Positions 15,634 through 24,488 of a stretch of DNA of 39,503 nucleotides are shown piece after piece; positions within the stretch are counted from its first letter, which is position 1, and every line of letters starts with the position of its first letter. Where the stretch lies: assembly GCA_938015875.1 (NCBI GenBank), contig CALLXE010000018.1:1-39503 (forward strand), read 5' to 3'. Below the pieces are notes generated by a model. The model was not told the DNA's origin. It did no database searches and worked only from the letters and a program-made list of their open reading frames with translations. The stretch is from an uncultured Robiginitomaculum sp. (lineage in GTDB: Bacteria; Pseudomonadota; Alphaproteobacteria; Caulobacterales; Maricaulaceae). A program made the translations under genes and the position numbers.

Positions 15634-16751
15634 GGTGAGACGCCGTTTTGCGGCGACGGTGAATAGGGAAAGGACAAGGTCACCTGCAGTCCGCCCAAAT
15701 CAGATGCGTCATAAGAAACGCTGCCTCTGCCCGCAAAATGCGCCTTTATGCGGGCTTCGGTGTTATGAAGGCCAACTCCTTTTTTCAGGCCGGTCACAAT
15801 GTCGGCGACATCAATGCCGACGCGGCCACTGTCCGATATGCTCAGCGTAAGCGCGCCGTTTTCGCGCATGGCCGTCAATCGCACTGTTCCGCCCTTTACC
15901 TGTCCTGCCACAGCATATTGCAGCGCATTTTCAAATAATGGCTGCAAAATCAAGGCAGGTATATTGGCGTCAAACGTATCATCATCAATCTTAAATATTG
16001 TCGTCAGCCGGTCTTCATATCGGACCTTTTCAATATCCAAATAAAGCTTGAGCGTTTCCAATTCTTCGCGCAGGCTGACATCCGTCAGGCCTTCATTTTC
16101 CAGTGAAAGGCGCAAAAAATGACTGAGCTGCAATAACATTGTGCGCGATTGATCCAGACGGTTGGTTTTTATCAAGGCTGAGATTGAATTGAGCGTATTA
16201 AACAAAAAATGCGGGTTCAGCTGATAACGCAACATTTTCATTTGCGCCTCCCGCGACAGACTTTCAGCTTCGACCCGGCGCAGCTTTTCCGCTTCGACAT
16301 CGGCCCGTTGCGCAGCGATCTGTGAATAGGCTTTAGCGACGTAATAAAGCGCAGCCCACAGCCCGAAAATCAACAAGGCCGTGAAATACCATCCGCCAAA
16401 ATCTTCCCATATCGCCGGAGCTGACAACATCGCATCGAATGTCGCCATGCGTAAGATATTCCAAAGAAAGGCGGCAATGGCGACAATGAACAAATGCGCC
16501 AAAAGCCGCTGCACCACGCCGCCCTTATTGGCATAACGCAGCACGCGGGCCAAAGGCCATGTTACAAATGCCCCGGTGACCGCCTGCAGGGCAATATGAA
16601 CGACATGCATCCACCGCGGATTACCGTACCAGAGCGTCAACGATAAAAATGAGACTATGCAAAACAGCGCCCAAGCGATCAACTGCGCCCCCCACCACGG
16701 CAGCGCAATCGCTTTGGCGTAGTCATCACGCCTTGAACTCTCAAATGTCAA
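15630..16751 (-). CDS. LytS/AlgZ-type sensor histidine kinase
   Basis: This 373-aa membrane kinase has four hydrophobic segments in residues 20–140 and no large periplasmic domain. A short coiled coil follows (about 145–170), then the His_kinase domain with phospho-acceptor H181 in LRYQLNPHFLFNTLNSIS. The ATP-binding domain has LQPLFENALQYAV (N-box) and GVGLHNTEARI (G-box). This is the family that pairs with LytTR regulators, and the regulator gene overlaps its 3' end by 4 bases. The start is a TTG at 16751 with GGGGGAG 5 bases before it. The input signal is unknown. Sensing within the membrane is likely because no extracellular sensor domain is present. Confidence 0.92.
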   Translation of the reverse strand: MTFESSRRDDYAKAIALPWWGAQLIAWALFCIVSFLSLTLWYGNPRWMHVVHIALQAVTGAFVTWPLARVLRYANKGGVVQRLLAHLFIVAIAAFLWNILRMATFDAMLSAPAIWEDFGGWYFTALLIFGLWAALYYVAKAYSQIAAQRADVEAEKLRRVEAESLSREAQMKMLRYQLNPHFLFNTLNSISALIKTNRLDQSRTMLLQLSHFLRLSLENEGLTDVSLREELETLKLYLDIEKVRYEDRLTTIFKIDDDTFDANIPALILQPLFENALQYAVAGQVKGGTVRLTAMRENGALTLSISDSGRVGIDVADIVTGLKKGVGLHNTEARIKAHFAGRGSVSYDASDLGGLQVTLSFPYSPSPQNGVSP

Positions 16752-16931
16752 AACCGCTCCCCCTGTTTAAAGCTCGGTTGATTATTAACGGGACTGTTGC
16801 ACTTTTCAGATTGACCGGGAAGCCCTCTGCAGCGGCCTTCAAATCTTTTAGGCCGCCGGCCGGCATTTGCGAGGCCGCTCGGCTTAACCTGACCGCTTAT
16901 CTTTTTTAACCGCCGCGCAATACATATTTCA

Positions 16932-17579
16932 TCAGAGGCCTTGCGGTGCATCCGCTTGATTTTCCGGCTTGGCCTTTTCAAATTCAGGCAAAGACCGGCA
17001 TGCTGCATCTATAGCCATCAGTTTGGGGTAAGCGCTCATGTCAACGCCGAACCGACGGGCATTATAGACTTGCGGGATAAGGCAACATTCAAAAAGCATC
17101 GGGTGTTCTGTCATTAAAAACGGCGTATTATATTCGCCGGCAATTTGCTCCAGCGCGGCAAAGCCTTTGGAAATCCAATGTTCTGCCCATTGCATCGCCC
17201 CGGCATCTCCTTGACCATATTCGGCGCGAATATAATTTTGAACAGATGAGTTCTGGATCGGCGCGATATCAGAGGCAATGACCAAAGATGCCGCAAGAAT
17301 TTTTGACCGTAACAAGGCCTCACCCGGCATCAAGCCGGGCTCGCGAAAAGTCGCGTCCAGATAATCCATAATCGCCAAGGATTGCCGTAGCATGGTTCCG
17401 TCTTCAAGTTCCAGCACAGGTACGTAACCTTGGGGGTTCTTTACCAAATAATCTGCGCCGCGCTGCGCGCCCATGCGTAAATCTACGGATTTATGACTGA
17501 CCTCTACGCCCTTCAGCGCGAGCGCAATGCGCACGCGATAACTCGCCGAACTGCGCCAATATCCGTGGAGTGTCATCAT
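16932..17579 (-). CDS. maiA: maleylacetoacetate isomerase (zeta-class GST)
   Basis: This 215-aa glutathione-dependent enzyme converts maleylacetoacetate to fumarylacetoacetate in the homogentisate pathway. The thioredoxin-like N-domain opens with LHGYWRSSASYRVRIALALKG. The zeta-class signature is SSCS or SSAA, and here SSAS keeps the catalytic serine pair. NPQGYVPVLELEDG and QSLAIMDYLD form the glutathione site, and the helical C-domain includes NSSVQNYI. It starts 3 bases after the FAH-family gene and ends the hpd–VOC–fah–maiA operon. Two adjacent ATG codons (17579 and 17576) are equally possible starts. Confidence 0.93.
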   Translation of the reverse strand: MMTLHGYWRSSASYRVRIALALKGVEVSHKSVDLRMGAQRGADYLVKNPQGYVPVLELEDGTMLRQSLAIMDYLDATFREPGLMPGEALLRSKILAASLVIASDIAPIQNSSVQNYIRAEYGQGDAGAMQWAEHWISKGFAALEQIAGEYNTPFLMTEHPMLFECCLIPQVYNARRFGVDMSAYPKLMAIDAACRSLPEFEKAKPENQADAPQGL

Positions 17580-17582
17580 GTT

Positions 17583-18593
17583 TTAAGGCTCGTATTTCTC
17601 AACTGTGTTTTCAATACGCCCGAAAATTGATTGGCCGGTCGCATCGTTCATTTCTATTCCGACCGTGTCGCCAAACCGCATAAAGGGGGTGATAAAGTCG
17701 CCGGTTCGAATTTTTTCAATCATGCGAATTTCCGCAATACAGCTATAGCCGGCACCGCCGTCTTTGATCGTTTTGCCCTCACCGCCCTCAAATTTATTGG
17801 ACACAGTTCCGGATCCAATAATTGTGCCGGCGCATAAATGCCGGGTTTTAGCCGCATGCGCGACCAACTGCGCCATATCAAAGGTCATATCGGTTTTAGC
17901 ATTGGCTTTGCCGAATGGCGCGCCGTTATAATCCACCAGCAGCGGCAGATCGATTGTATTCCCGCTCCACGCCGCGCCAAGCTCGTCAGGCGTGACAGCA
18001 ACCGGGGAAAACGCCGACGACGCTTTGCCGTTTACAAAGCCAAACCCTTTGCGAAGTTCATTCGGGATAAGCCCGCGCAAGGACACATCATTGACCAGCA
18101 TAACGAGCTTGATATGTCCGGCGGCCTCATCTGCGTTGACGCCCATGGGGACATCATCAGTGATGACCGTAATCTCGGCTTCCATATCTATGCCATGCGC
18201 TTCGTCAATCGCCTCAATAGCATCGCGCGGGCCGATGAAAGTATCACTGCCGCCTTGGTACATGAGCGGGTCAGAATAAAAGCTTTCCGGCACGTCCGCG
18301 CCGCGGGCTTTGCGCACCAGTTCCACATGGTTCAGATAAGCCGACCCGTCCATCCACGTATAGGCGCGCGGCAGCGGGCTGTCGCATTCGGCCTGATCAA
18401 AGGCAAAGCTTTCGATCTGTCCGGCGTTGAGCATTTCGTAACGGGCTGCAAGCTGCGGCGCGGTGACGTCCCACTCATCGAGCGCTGCTTGGAGCGTCGG
18501 CGCAATATCGCCGGCGTCTGCGGCTTTTGAGAGGTCACGCGAGACAATAACGAGTTGACCGTCACGGCCGTCTTTGAGCGAGGCAAGTTTCAT
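17583..18593 (-). CDS. fumarylacetoacetate hydrolase family protein
   Basis: This 336-aa FAH-fold enzyme would split fumarylacetoacetate to fumarate and acetoacetate, the last step of tyrosine breakdown. The C-terminal FAH domain (about 110–330) has the metal-binding acidic residues in IDMEAEITVITDD and VMLVNDVSLR. It also has HLCAGTIIGSGTVSN and FGDTVGIEMND. It is shorter than the eukaryote-type fumarylacetoacetase (about 420 aa) but has the size of the form found in many marine proteobacterial tyrosine operons. It lies 3 bases from both neighbours (VOC protein and maiA). Function comes from context as much as from sequence, because the FAH family includes other C–C hydrolases and decarboxylases. 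Confidence 0.88.
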   Translation of the reverse strand: MKLASLKDGRDGQLVIVSRDLSKAADAGDIAPTLQAALDEWDVTAPQLAARYEMLNAGQIESFAFDQAECDSPLPRAYTWMDGSAYLNHVELVRKARGADVPESFYSDPLMYQGGSDTFIGPRDAIEAIDEAHGIDMEAEITVITDDVPMGVNADEAAGHIKLVMLVNDVSLRGLIPNELRKGFGFVNGKASSAFSPVAVTPDELGAAWSGNTIDLPLLVDYNGAPFGKANAKTDMTFDMAQLVAHAAKTRHLCAGTIIGSGTVSNKFEGGEGKTIKDGGAGYSCIAEIRMIEKIRTGDFITPFMRFGDTVGIEMNDATGQSIFGRIENTVEKYEP

Positions 18594-18596
18594 GTT

Positions 18597-19142
18597 TTAG
18601 CTTTCTTCTTTAATCTTCTCATGCAGCCAGGCGGCGTGCCTTGGCGCTTTTTTAGTTTCGCTCCACTCGACCAGCATGTCCGAGGCGACGCCGCGTAATT
18701 GTTTCATTTGATCGGGCGTGGCGATGTCGGCAACCAGTTCTAATCTGTGGCCGTTCGGATCAAAAAAATAGATGGATTTAAAAATGCCGTGATGGGTCGG
18801 GCCGAGCACGTCAAGGCCGGCGGTTTCAAGACTGTCTTTCGCGGCCAGCAGCACCTCAAAACTTTCGACGCGCAGTGCAATATGCTGTACCCATTCCGGG
18901 GTATTGCGGTCGCGGTCCATCTCCGGCTGCTCAGGCAATTCAAAGAAGGCCAGAACATTATTATTCCCGGCATCCAGAAAGATATGCATATACGGATCAT
19001 AAGCGCCGGTGCTCGGGACGTTATCCTCTGCAATCGCGAGCTGAAAATCCATACCTAAATGGGCGGCATAAAACTCTACCGTTTCTTTGGCATCGCGGCA
19101 ACGATAGGCGACGTGGTGAAAGCCATCTGTTTTAACGGTCAT
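18597..19142 (-). CDS. VOC-family metalloprotein in the tyrosine operon
   Basis: This 181-aa protein has two vicinal-oxygen-chelate modules. Module 1 opens with FHHVAYRCRDAKETVEFY and module 2 with VQHIALRV, ending in GHRLELVAD. The expected 2-His-1-Glu metal site is intact at H10, H87 and E135, the same arrangement used by extradiol dioxygenases and glyoxalase I. A 45-residue helical tail follows. It is locked between hpd (3 bases) and the FAH-family gene (3 bases), so it should act in tyrosine or homogentisate breakdown. No homogentisate dioxygenase is present in the window. This protein could be a ring-cleaving enzyme, an isomerase or a detoxifying lyase. The exact reaction is not known. 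Confidence 0.85.
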   Translation of the reverse strand: MTVKTDGFHHVAYRCRDAKETVEFYAAHLGMDFQLAIAEDNVPSTGAYDPYMHIFLDAGNNNVLAFFELPEQPEMDRDRNTPEWVQHIALRVESFEVLLAAKDSLETAGLDVLGPTHHGIFKSIYFFDPNGHRLELVADIATPDQMKQLRGVASDMLVEWSETKKAPRHAAWLHEKIKEES

Positions 19143-19145
19143 GGC

Positions 19146-20237
19146 TTATGCTCCCTCTAAAACGCCGCGCTCTATTTGGTCGCGTTCAATAGACTCAAAC
19201 AAGGCTTTGAAATTACCTTCGCCGAAACCGTCCTTATAGTCACCCACGCGTTGAATGAATTCAAAGAAGACGGGACCGACTTGCGGCTCTGCGAAAATTT
19301 GCAGCAGAAGGCGCGGGCTGCCGCCCTCAGTGGTTCCGTCCAGTAATATGCCGCGCGATTGCAACGCCGCCTCATCCTGTCCGTGACCGGGCAAACGCCC
19401 CGAGAGCATATCATAATATGTCTGCGGCGGGGCGGTCATGAACGGTACGCCATTGGCCTTTAATTTATCCCAACACGCGGTCAAATCATCACAAATGAGG
19501 GCGATATGCTGTATGCCTTCGCCGTTAAATTGCCGCAAAAACTCTTCAATTTGTCCGCCACCGCTTTTGCCTTCTTCATTTAAAGGAATACGAATTTTTC
19601 CGTCCGGCGCGGTCAGGGCTTTGGATGTCAGGCCCGTATATTCCCCTTTAATATCAAAATAGCGGATTTCCTGAAAGTTAAAGAGCTTTTCATAATAGTC
19701 CGCCCAATATTTCATCCGACCGCCGTAAACATTATGGGTCAGATGATCGATCAGTTTGAACCCGCAGCCTTCAGGTCGGCGCGGTGCATCCGCAAGATAT
19801 TCAAAATCAATATCATAAATCGACAGTTCACCGGCACCGCTGTCATAGCGATCAACCAGATATATAATCGAATTGCCGATACCGCGAATACCGGGGATAC
19901 GAAGTTCCATCGGGCCGGTTTTGACGTCCACCGGTTCTGCGCCGCGTGAAATCAAATACTCATACGCTTTGCGCGCATCTTTGACCCGAAAGCCCATTCC
20001 GCAAGCACTCGGCCCATGTTCGCGACCAAAATAAAACGCCGGACTGCTTGGCTCGTAATTTGTGATCAAATTTATGCTGCCCTGCCGCCATAGATCAACG
20101 TCCTTGGAGCGGTGCGCGGCCACTTTGACAAAGCCCATCATCTTAAAAACAGGCTCTAATATACCGCGCTGAGGTGCCGAGAATTCGATAAATTCAAACC
20201 CGTCAAGGCCGGCAGGGTTGTCAAAAAGGTCAGCCAT
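19146..20237 (-). CDS. hpd: 4-hydroxyphenylpyruvate dioxygenase
   Basis: This 363-aa non-haem iron enzyme turns 4-hydroxyphenylpyruvate into homogentisate, the committed step of tyrosine catabolism. It has two VOC-type domains. The iron ligands are H165 ([16 protein letters not shown]), H244 (GIQHIAL) and E326 ([11 protein letters not shown]), and the C-terminal gate helix ([15 protein letters not shown]) is present. The ATG at 20237 (MADLFDNP) fits the family better than the ATG two codons earlier at 20243. Neither has a strong ribosome site. It is first in the operon with VOC, FAH and maiA genes and divergent from a MarR regulator. A 15-bp operator copy lies about 20 bases upstream. The homogentisate may be ring-cleaved or polymerise to pyomelanin. 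Confidence 0.96.
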   Translation of the reverse strand: MADLFDNPAGLDGFEFIEFSAPQRGILEPVFKMMGFVKVAAHRSKDVDLWRQGSINLITNYEPSSPAFYFGREHGPSACGMGFRVKDARKAYEYLISRGAEPVDVKTGPMELRIPGIRGIGNSIIYLVDRYDSGAGELSIYDIDFEYLADAPRRPEGCGFKLIDHLTHNVYGGRMKYWADYYEKLFNFQEIRYFDIKGEYTGLTSKALTAPDGKIRIPLNEEGKSGGGQIEEFLRQFNGEGIQHIALICDDLTACWDKLKANGVPFMTAPPQTYYDMLSGRLPGHGQDEAALQSRGILLDGTTEGGSPRLLLQIFAEPQVGPVFFEFIQRVGDYKDGFGEGNFKALFESIERDQIERGVLEGA

Positions 20238-20255
20238 AATCATCTTTCATCTATA

Positions 20256-20299
20256 TTGTTGCAATAACAACTAATTGAAAATGATTGTTATTGCAACAA
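20256..20299. promoter_or_regulatory. paired 15-bp MarR-type operator
   Basis: TTGTTGCAATAACAA (20256–20270) and its exact reverse complement (20285–20299) are separated by 14 bases. Each copy is itself nearly palindromic (TTGTT..AACAA), as expected for a winged-helix dimer. Together they cover both divergent starts, hpd on the left and marR on the right, so one regulator probably represses both genes. Confidence 0.8.
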
Positions 20300-20319
20300 A
20301 TATTATGCATATTGGCGGT

Positions 20320-20769
20320 ATGAAAAAGCAAAGCCCGCCCCTGATTAATCTTGATACTTTTTGGCCCTATCAGGTCGTCGTGCTCGCCGATATTATCAGC
20401 CGTAATACGCGCGATATTTTAAAATCACACACGCAGCTTAATCTCAGCCAATGGCGCGTCTTAGCCGCCATTGCGGAAAAACCCGGGCGCACCGCCGTAG
20501 AAGTCGTTGCAATCACGCCGATGGATAAGGGCATTGTCAGCCGAGCCGTCGCCGCGCTGATCACCTTTGGGTTAGCCGAAAAAATGCCGGACCCGCAGGA
20601 TCGCCGCCGCGCGACATTGCGCCTGACAGCGAAAGGCCAAGACGATTACGTCCGCATTGCCAAGGCCTTGACCGCCGCTATGGACGCCATCGCGCCTCAG
20701 ACTGATGGCGCAGATAAGTTCTCAGAAATTTTGCGCGATTATACGGACCGCATGCCGGATCGCCTTTAA
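20320..20769 (+). CDS. MarR-family regulator of the tyrosine operon
   Basis: This 149-aa winged-helix regulator has helix–turn–helix segment LSQWRVLAAIAEKPGRTAVE and recognition helix around MDKGIVSRAVAALITFGLAE. The wing is PDPQDRRRATLRLTAKG, ending in the usual dimer helices. The frame is open from 20275, but that start would lie inside the operator, so ATG 20320 (or 20305) is preferred. Neither has a good ribosome site. It is divergent from hpd, with paired identical operators in between. It probably represses the operon until tyrosine, 4-hydroxyphenylpyruvate or homogentisate binds. The ligand is inference. Confidence 0.9.
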   Translation: MKKQSPPLINLDTFWPYQVVVLADIISRNTRDILKSHTQLNLSQWRVLAAIAEKPGRTAVEVVAITPMDKGIVSRAVAALITFGLAEKMPDPQDRRRATLRLTAKGQDDYVRIAKALTAAMDAIAPQTDGADKFSEILRDYTDRMPDRL

Positions 20770-20864
20770 CGACTGCGAAATATATTGATCATTTGAGCCG
20801 CCGCGATTTATGGGTTTCAGCGCAATAAAAAACCATCAATTGACGTATGGCTGTCATAAAGTCA

Positions 20865-21488
20865 TCAGGCCGATGTCGCATCTGCCTGCAAGACAATTTT
20901 CGATCGATATTCCAAGTCTTGTTTCATCTCGTCAGCATCGCATCCCGACCGGGCCCGAAAAACATGACCTTGGCGCAGGTCAAACATCAGCCGGGCGCGC
21001 TGCAAACTCGGAAAATTTGCAGGCAGAACGCCTTTGGTGATTTCTAAATCAAATCGGTTTGCGAGCCGTTTATCGGTCTCAATAATCGCGTTTTGTAACT
21101 TTGCTTCAACCCCTTCAACTTCGCCCGCCGTTGTTGCGACGCAGGAGCTCAGGAAGCAGCCTTTAACGCCGCTGTTTTGCAGGGTCGCATAATCAATGGC
21201 CGCCGCCATGAACGCCTGCACGGCTTTATCAATATCGTCCTCGCCCTCAAATGCGACAAGCGGAGCGCAGGCATCATTTTGCGCGTATTCATCAATGGTC
21301 AGTTTATATAGTGTCTGCTTATCGCCGAATTCCGCGTAAAGGCTCGGCCCGTTAATTTTCATGGCCGCGGTCAAATCTTTCATCGATGCGCCGTTGTAAC
21401 CCTTTGCCCAAAATACGTTCAGAGCCGCCGCTAAGGCGTCCTCACGTTTGAACTTTTTCGGTCGCCCGACTTTTTTTGCATCAATCAT
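20865..21488 (-). CDS. TetR-family transcriptional regulator
   Basis: This 207-aa regulator has a basic start (KKVGRPKKFKREDAL), a TetR helix–turn–helix at about 20–65 (ALNVFWAKGYNGASMKDLTAAMKIN, then GPSLYAEFGDKQTLY) and a helical ligand domain with GVKGCFLSSCVA. The RPKKFxREDAL / FWxKGYxxAS pattern resembles the AcrR/NemR-like branch, and the three Cys around residues 111–116 and 193 might sense electrophiles. It is divergent from a sterol-desaturase-family gene (218 bp between starts), the likely target. No clear operator was recognised there. Confidence 0.88.
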   Translation of the reverse strand: MIDAKKVGRPKKFKREDALAAALNVFWAKGYNGASMKDLTAAMKINGPSLYAEFGDKQTLYKLTIDEYAQNDACAPLVAFEGEDDIDKAVQAFMAAAIDYATLQNSGVKGCFLSSCVATTAGEVEGVEAKLQNAIIETDKRLANRFDLEITKGVLPANFPSLQRARLMFDLRQGHVFRARSGCDADEMKQDLEYRSKIVLQADATSA

Positions 21489-21706
21489 TTTGAACCCTTT
21501 AATCGTCTTACCTCAATATCATATCAATCATTACAAATTGCAAGAAAAACTCACAAGACAGAACCGAAGCCTCCATGCATGTCCGGCGATAATGACAGGA
21601 TGTTCCACTCGCCGCTCACCTGAATATCATGCCCTCTTGATGTCTTGCCTCTTGCACTCTGTGGGTTTTGCCGGGACTATTGCAGCAAAGACCATCAAGG
21701 ACATTC

Positions 21707-22510
21707 ATGTCAGATTTTATTGTAAACAGCGAAGCCGCGCTTCGCATCGGCATATTTGCAGGGCTGCTTTTGACGTTGCTGATTGCAGAAAGCCTGTGGC
21801 CGCGTAAGGCGACTGTCGTTGCGCAAACCAAGCGGCGAATTTCCAATTTGGCGCTCGTGATAATTAACAGCGTGTGCGTCCGCCTGGCTTTTCCGGTTGT
21901 TGCCGTTGGCGCGGCCGCATTGGCGCAGAGCCGGGGGGTTGGCACCTTCAACGTTATGAATTGGCCTGTATGGGCCGAAGTCATATTCTGCATTATTATT
22001 CTGGATATGATGATCTATTGGCAGCACGTCGCGTCCCACAAAATACCGCTTCTGTGGGCACTGCACAAAGTGCATCACGCAGACCGCGATATTGACGTGA
22101 CAACAGGGTCCAGATTTCATCCGATTGAGATTGGCCTGTCTATGGCCTATAAAATGGCCTTAGTCGTGCTGCTCGGCGCGCCGGTTTTGGCGGTCATTAT
22201 ATTTGAGATCATCTTAAGCGCCTGCGCAACGTTCAATCATTCCAATATCAATATATCGCGCGCCGCAGATCGCCGCCTGCGCCGTATTTTGGTAACGCCT
22301 GATATGCACCGCGTTCACCACTCAGCAAACCCGGAGGAGACTGACAGGAATTTTGGCTTCAGCGTGCCGCTTTGGGATCATATCTTTCGCAGCTATAAGG
22401 CACAACCTGACGCCGGCCATGACGCCATGACCATCGGTCTTAGAGAACATCAGACCCCTGAGCCGTCATCCTTGCTTTGGTCGTTATGGCTGCCGTTTCG
22501 CGGTTCTTAG
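21707..22510 (+). CDS. sterol desaturase / fatty acid hydroxylase family membrane protein
   Basis: This 267-aa membrane di-iron oxygenase of the fatty-acid-hydroxylase superfamily has hydrophobic segments near residues 12–30, 43–65, 82–100 and 140–165. The histidine clusters are QHVASHK, LHKVHHAD and HRVHHSA, with NHSN before the last, and are the metal ligands of the family. The ATG at 21707 is chosen because AAGGA lies 6 bases upstream. The frame is open further but without a ribosome site. The substrate is unknown and could be carotenoid, ornithine lipid, fatty acid or hopanoid/sterol. It is divergent from a TetR regulator and convergent with mmsB, overlapping it by 4 bases. Confidence 0.88.
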   Translation: MSDFIVNSEAALRIGIFAGLLLTLLIAESLWPRKATVVAQTKRRISNLALVIINSVCVRLAFPVVAVGAAALAQSRGVGTFNVMNWPVWAEVIFCIIILDMMIYWQHVASHKIPLLWALHKVHHADRDIDVTTGSRFHPIEIGLSMAYKMALVVLLGAPVLAVIIFEIILSACATFNHSNINISRAADRRLRRILVTPDMHRVHHSANPEETDRNFGFSVPLWDHIFRSYKAQPDAGHDAMTIGLREHQTPEPSSLLWSLWLPFRGS

Positions 22511-23397
22511 AGCGCGCCCTTAATCAGCTTCATAACGCCGGAAAAATCCATACTGTCATGACCGCCCTGCTCCATCTGCGTATAAATCGCTTCGGCGCGC
22601 TCGCCCATAGGCGTTAACGCGCCCGAATTACCGGCAGCCGCTTTAGCCAAACGCAAGTCTTTGAGCATCATCGCCGCCGAAAATCCGGGCGCGTAGTCAC
22701 GATTGGACGGCGCAGACGCGACAGGACCGGGCGCCGGGCAATAGTTTGTCATTGACCAATTTTGCCCTGAAGCCGTGCTGGAAATATCGTAAAAAGTCTG
22801 CGCGTCGAGACCGAGCTTCTCAGCCAGATTGAACGCTTCGCACGTCCCGATCATGTGAATGCCCAGCAGCATATTATTGGCAATCTTCGCGGCTTGCCCG
22901 TTTCCCGCGTCGCCCGCGTGAAAAACATTCTTGCCCATAACATCCAAAACAGGCTTGGCCGCCGCAAACGCCTCGGGCGCTCCGCCGCACATAAACGTCA
23001 GGCTTCCCGCCGCCGCGCCGGCCACGCCCCCGGAAACCGGCGCGTCGATCATCGCAAAGCCTTTATGGCTCGCCAGCCCAATAACATCACGGCTCGTCGC
23101 GACATCAATCGTGGAGCAATCAATCAGCAGCGCACCCGGCTTCGCGCAATCAAACACGCCGACATCTCCGGCATAGACCATGCTGACATCTTTTCCGGCC
23201 GGAAGCATTGTAATCACAATGTCCGCCTTGCCCGCGGCATCGTTCATATCACCTGCGGCTACGCAGCCGGCATTCACGGCTTTGGCAATGGCATCTTCAG
23301 AAATATCCAGCGCACGCACCTCATGCCCGGCTTTGGCCAAATTCGCGGCCATACCAAGCCCCATATTCCCAAGGCCGATGAAAGCGATTATGCTCAT
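22507..23397 (-). CDS. mmsB: 3-hydroxyisobutyrate dehydrogenase
   Basis: This 296-aa NAD-dependent enzyme oxidises 3-hydroxyisobutyrate to methylmalonate semialdehyde in valine catabolism. The Rossmann motif is GLGNMGLGMAANLAKAGHEV (residues 7–26). The substrate-binding DAPVSGGVAGAAAGSL and the catalytic Lys in GNGQAAKIANN are present. Its ATG overlaps the upstream hydrolase stop (ATGA, 23394–23397), so translation is coupled. Its last four bases overlap the convergent sterol-desaturase-family gene. Confidence 0.95.
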   Translation of the reverse strand: MSIIAFIGLGNMGLGMAANLAKAGHEVRALDISEDAIAKAVNAGCVAAGDMNDAAGKADIVITMLPAGKDVSMVYAGDVGVFDCAKPGALLIDCSTIDVATSRDVIGLASHKGFAMIDAPVSGGVAGAAAGSLTFMCGGAPEAFAAAKPVLDVMGKNVFHAGDAGNGQAAKIANNMLLGIHMIGTCEAFNLAEKLGLDAQTFYDISSTASGQNWSMTNYCPAPGPVASAPSNRDYAPGFSAAMMLKDLRLAKAAAGNSGALTPMGERAEAIYTQMEQGGHDSMDFSGVMKLIKGAL

Positions 23398-24440
23398 GAT
23401 AAAAATTCCTGCGGCGGCTTTGCGGCTTGTTTAAATATCCGCTCAACCTGATCTTTTGTGACACCCGCAAGGTCATCATGTGACCATTTCGGATTGCGGT
23501 CTTTATCAATTAATTGCGCGCGAATCCCTTCGTAGAAATCTTGGATTTTAAGAAAGTTGAGCGACACATCGAGTTCCTGCGTCATGGCCGCACGAAAATC
23601 CAAATCAAGCCCGCGTTTTATTGCCTCAAAAGTCACGGACAGAGCGAGCGGGCTTTTGGCGCGCAGGGATTTGGCTTGTTTGGCGGCCCATTCCCCGCTC
23701 ATGCCGTCGAGCGCACGCAGGATTGACGGCACGTCTTTTTCATTAAACGCGGTCAACGCGGCCGGCATGTCGGCATCCATAGGACCGGGTTTTAAGAAAT
23801 CAGCCATGACTGCGGCCACAGCTTCGTCGCTGCCATTCAGATCGGCTGCGCCCATTGCGGCAATAAACGCGCCGTGATCATCCGACGGAATAAACCCGTT
23901 CGCAACGCCGATCTCCAGCGCCTCTGCCGTTTTCAGGCGCGCGCCGGTCAGGCCGAGCCATTGCCCCACATCAAGACCCAATCGGGGCAGAAAATACGTC
24001 CCGCCCACATCGGGAAAATAGCCGATTCCGGTTTCCGGCATGGCAAACACAGTCGCGTCGCCTGCAATGCGGTATTGCCCGTGCACGGATAAGCCGACGC
24101 CGCCGCCCATTACAAAGCCATCAATCAATGTGATGTAAGGTTTGGAATAACGGTGTATCAACTCATTAAGGGCATATTCAGTGCGCCAAAACTGCTCAGC
24201 CCTGTCATCACCGGCCTTACCGCTGTCATGGAGCAGGATAACATCTCCGCCCGCGCAAAATGCCCGGTCCCCCGCCCCGTCAATCAATACCGCACCGATA
24301 CTATCGTCCGCTTCCCACGCAATCAGAAGACGGGTCAGCGCGTCACACATATCCTGCGTCAGCGCATTCAGCGCCTCCGGCCGGTTAAGCGTAATGTGAC
24401 CCAGATTACCGGTGACTTTTGAAATAATTTGGTCGGTCAT
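23394..24440 (-). CDS. 3-hydroxyisobutyryl-CoA hydrolase (enoyl-CoA hydratase fold)
   Basis: This 348-aa crotonase-fold protein has the oxyanion-hole segments DRAFCAGGDV and DGFVMGGGVGLS. MPETGIGYFPDVGGTYFLPRLG, with the catalytic Glu, is diagnostic for 3-hydroxyisobutyryl-CoA hydrolase rather than ordinary enoyl-CoA hydratase. The ~90-residue C-terminal extension is also characteristic. It releases CoA from 3-hydroxyisobutyryl-CoA, upstream of MmsB. It sits between mmsA (48 bases) and mmsB (4-base overlap), giving three consecutive valine steps in one operon. Confidence 0.93.
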   Translation of the reverse strand: MTDQIISKVTGNLGHITLNRPEALNALTQDMCDALTRLLIAWEADDSIGAVLIDGAGDRAFCAGGDVILLHDSGKAGDDRAEQFWRTEYALNELIHRYSKPYITLIDGFVMGGGVGLSVHGQYRIAGDATVFAMPETGIGYFPDVGGTYFLPRLGLDVGQWLGLTGARLKTAEALEIGVANGFIPSDDHGAFIAAMGAADLNGSDEAVAAVMADFLKPGPMDADMPAALTAFNEKDVPSILRALDGMSGEWAAKQAKSLRAKSPLALSVTFEAIKRGLDLDFRAAMTQELDVSLNFLKIQDFYEGIRAQLIDKDRNPKWSHDDLAGVTKDQVERIFKQAAKPPQEFLS

Positions 24441-24488
24441 TGTGATGATTTATCCTGATTATTGCTTATCGCAGCTTTTCTGTTTCCC

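Noticed and set aside
16752-16931. LytTR site upstream of the kinase gene for autoregulation
   Set aside because: Only a single CCCGTTAAT-like half-site was found, without a second copy at 12–13 bp spacing.
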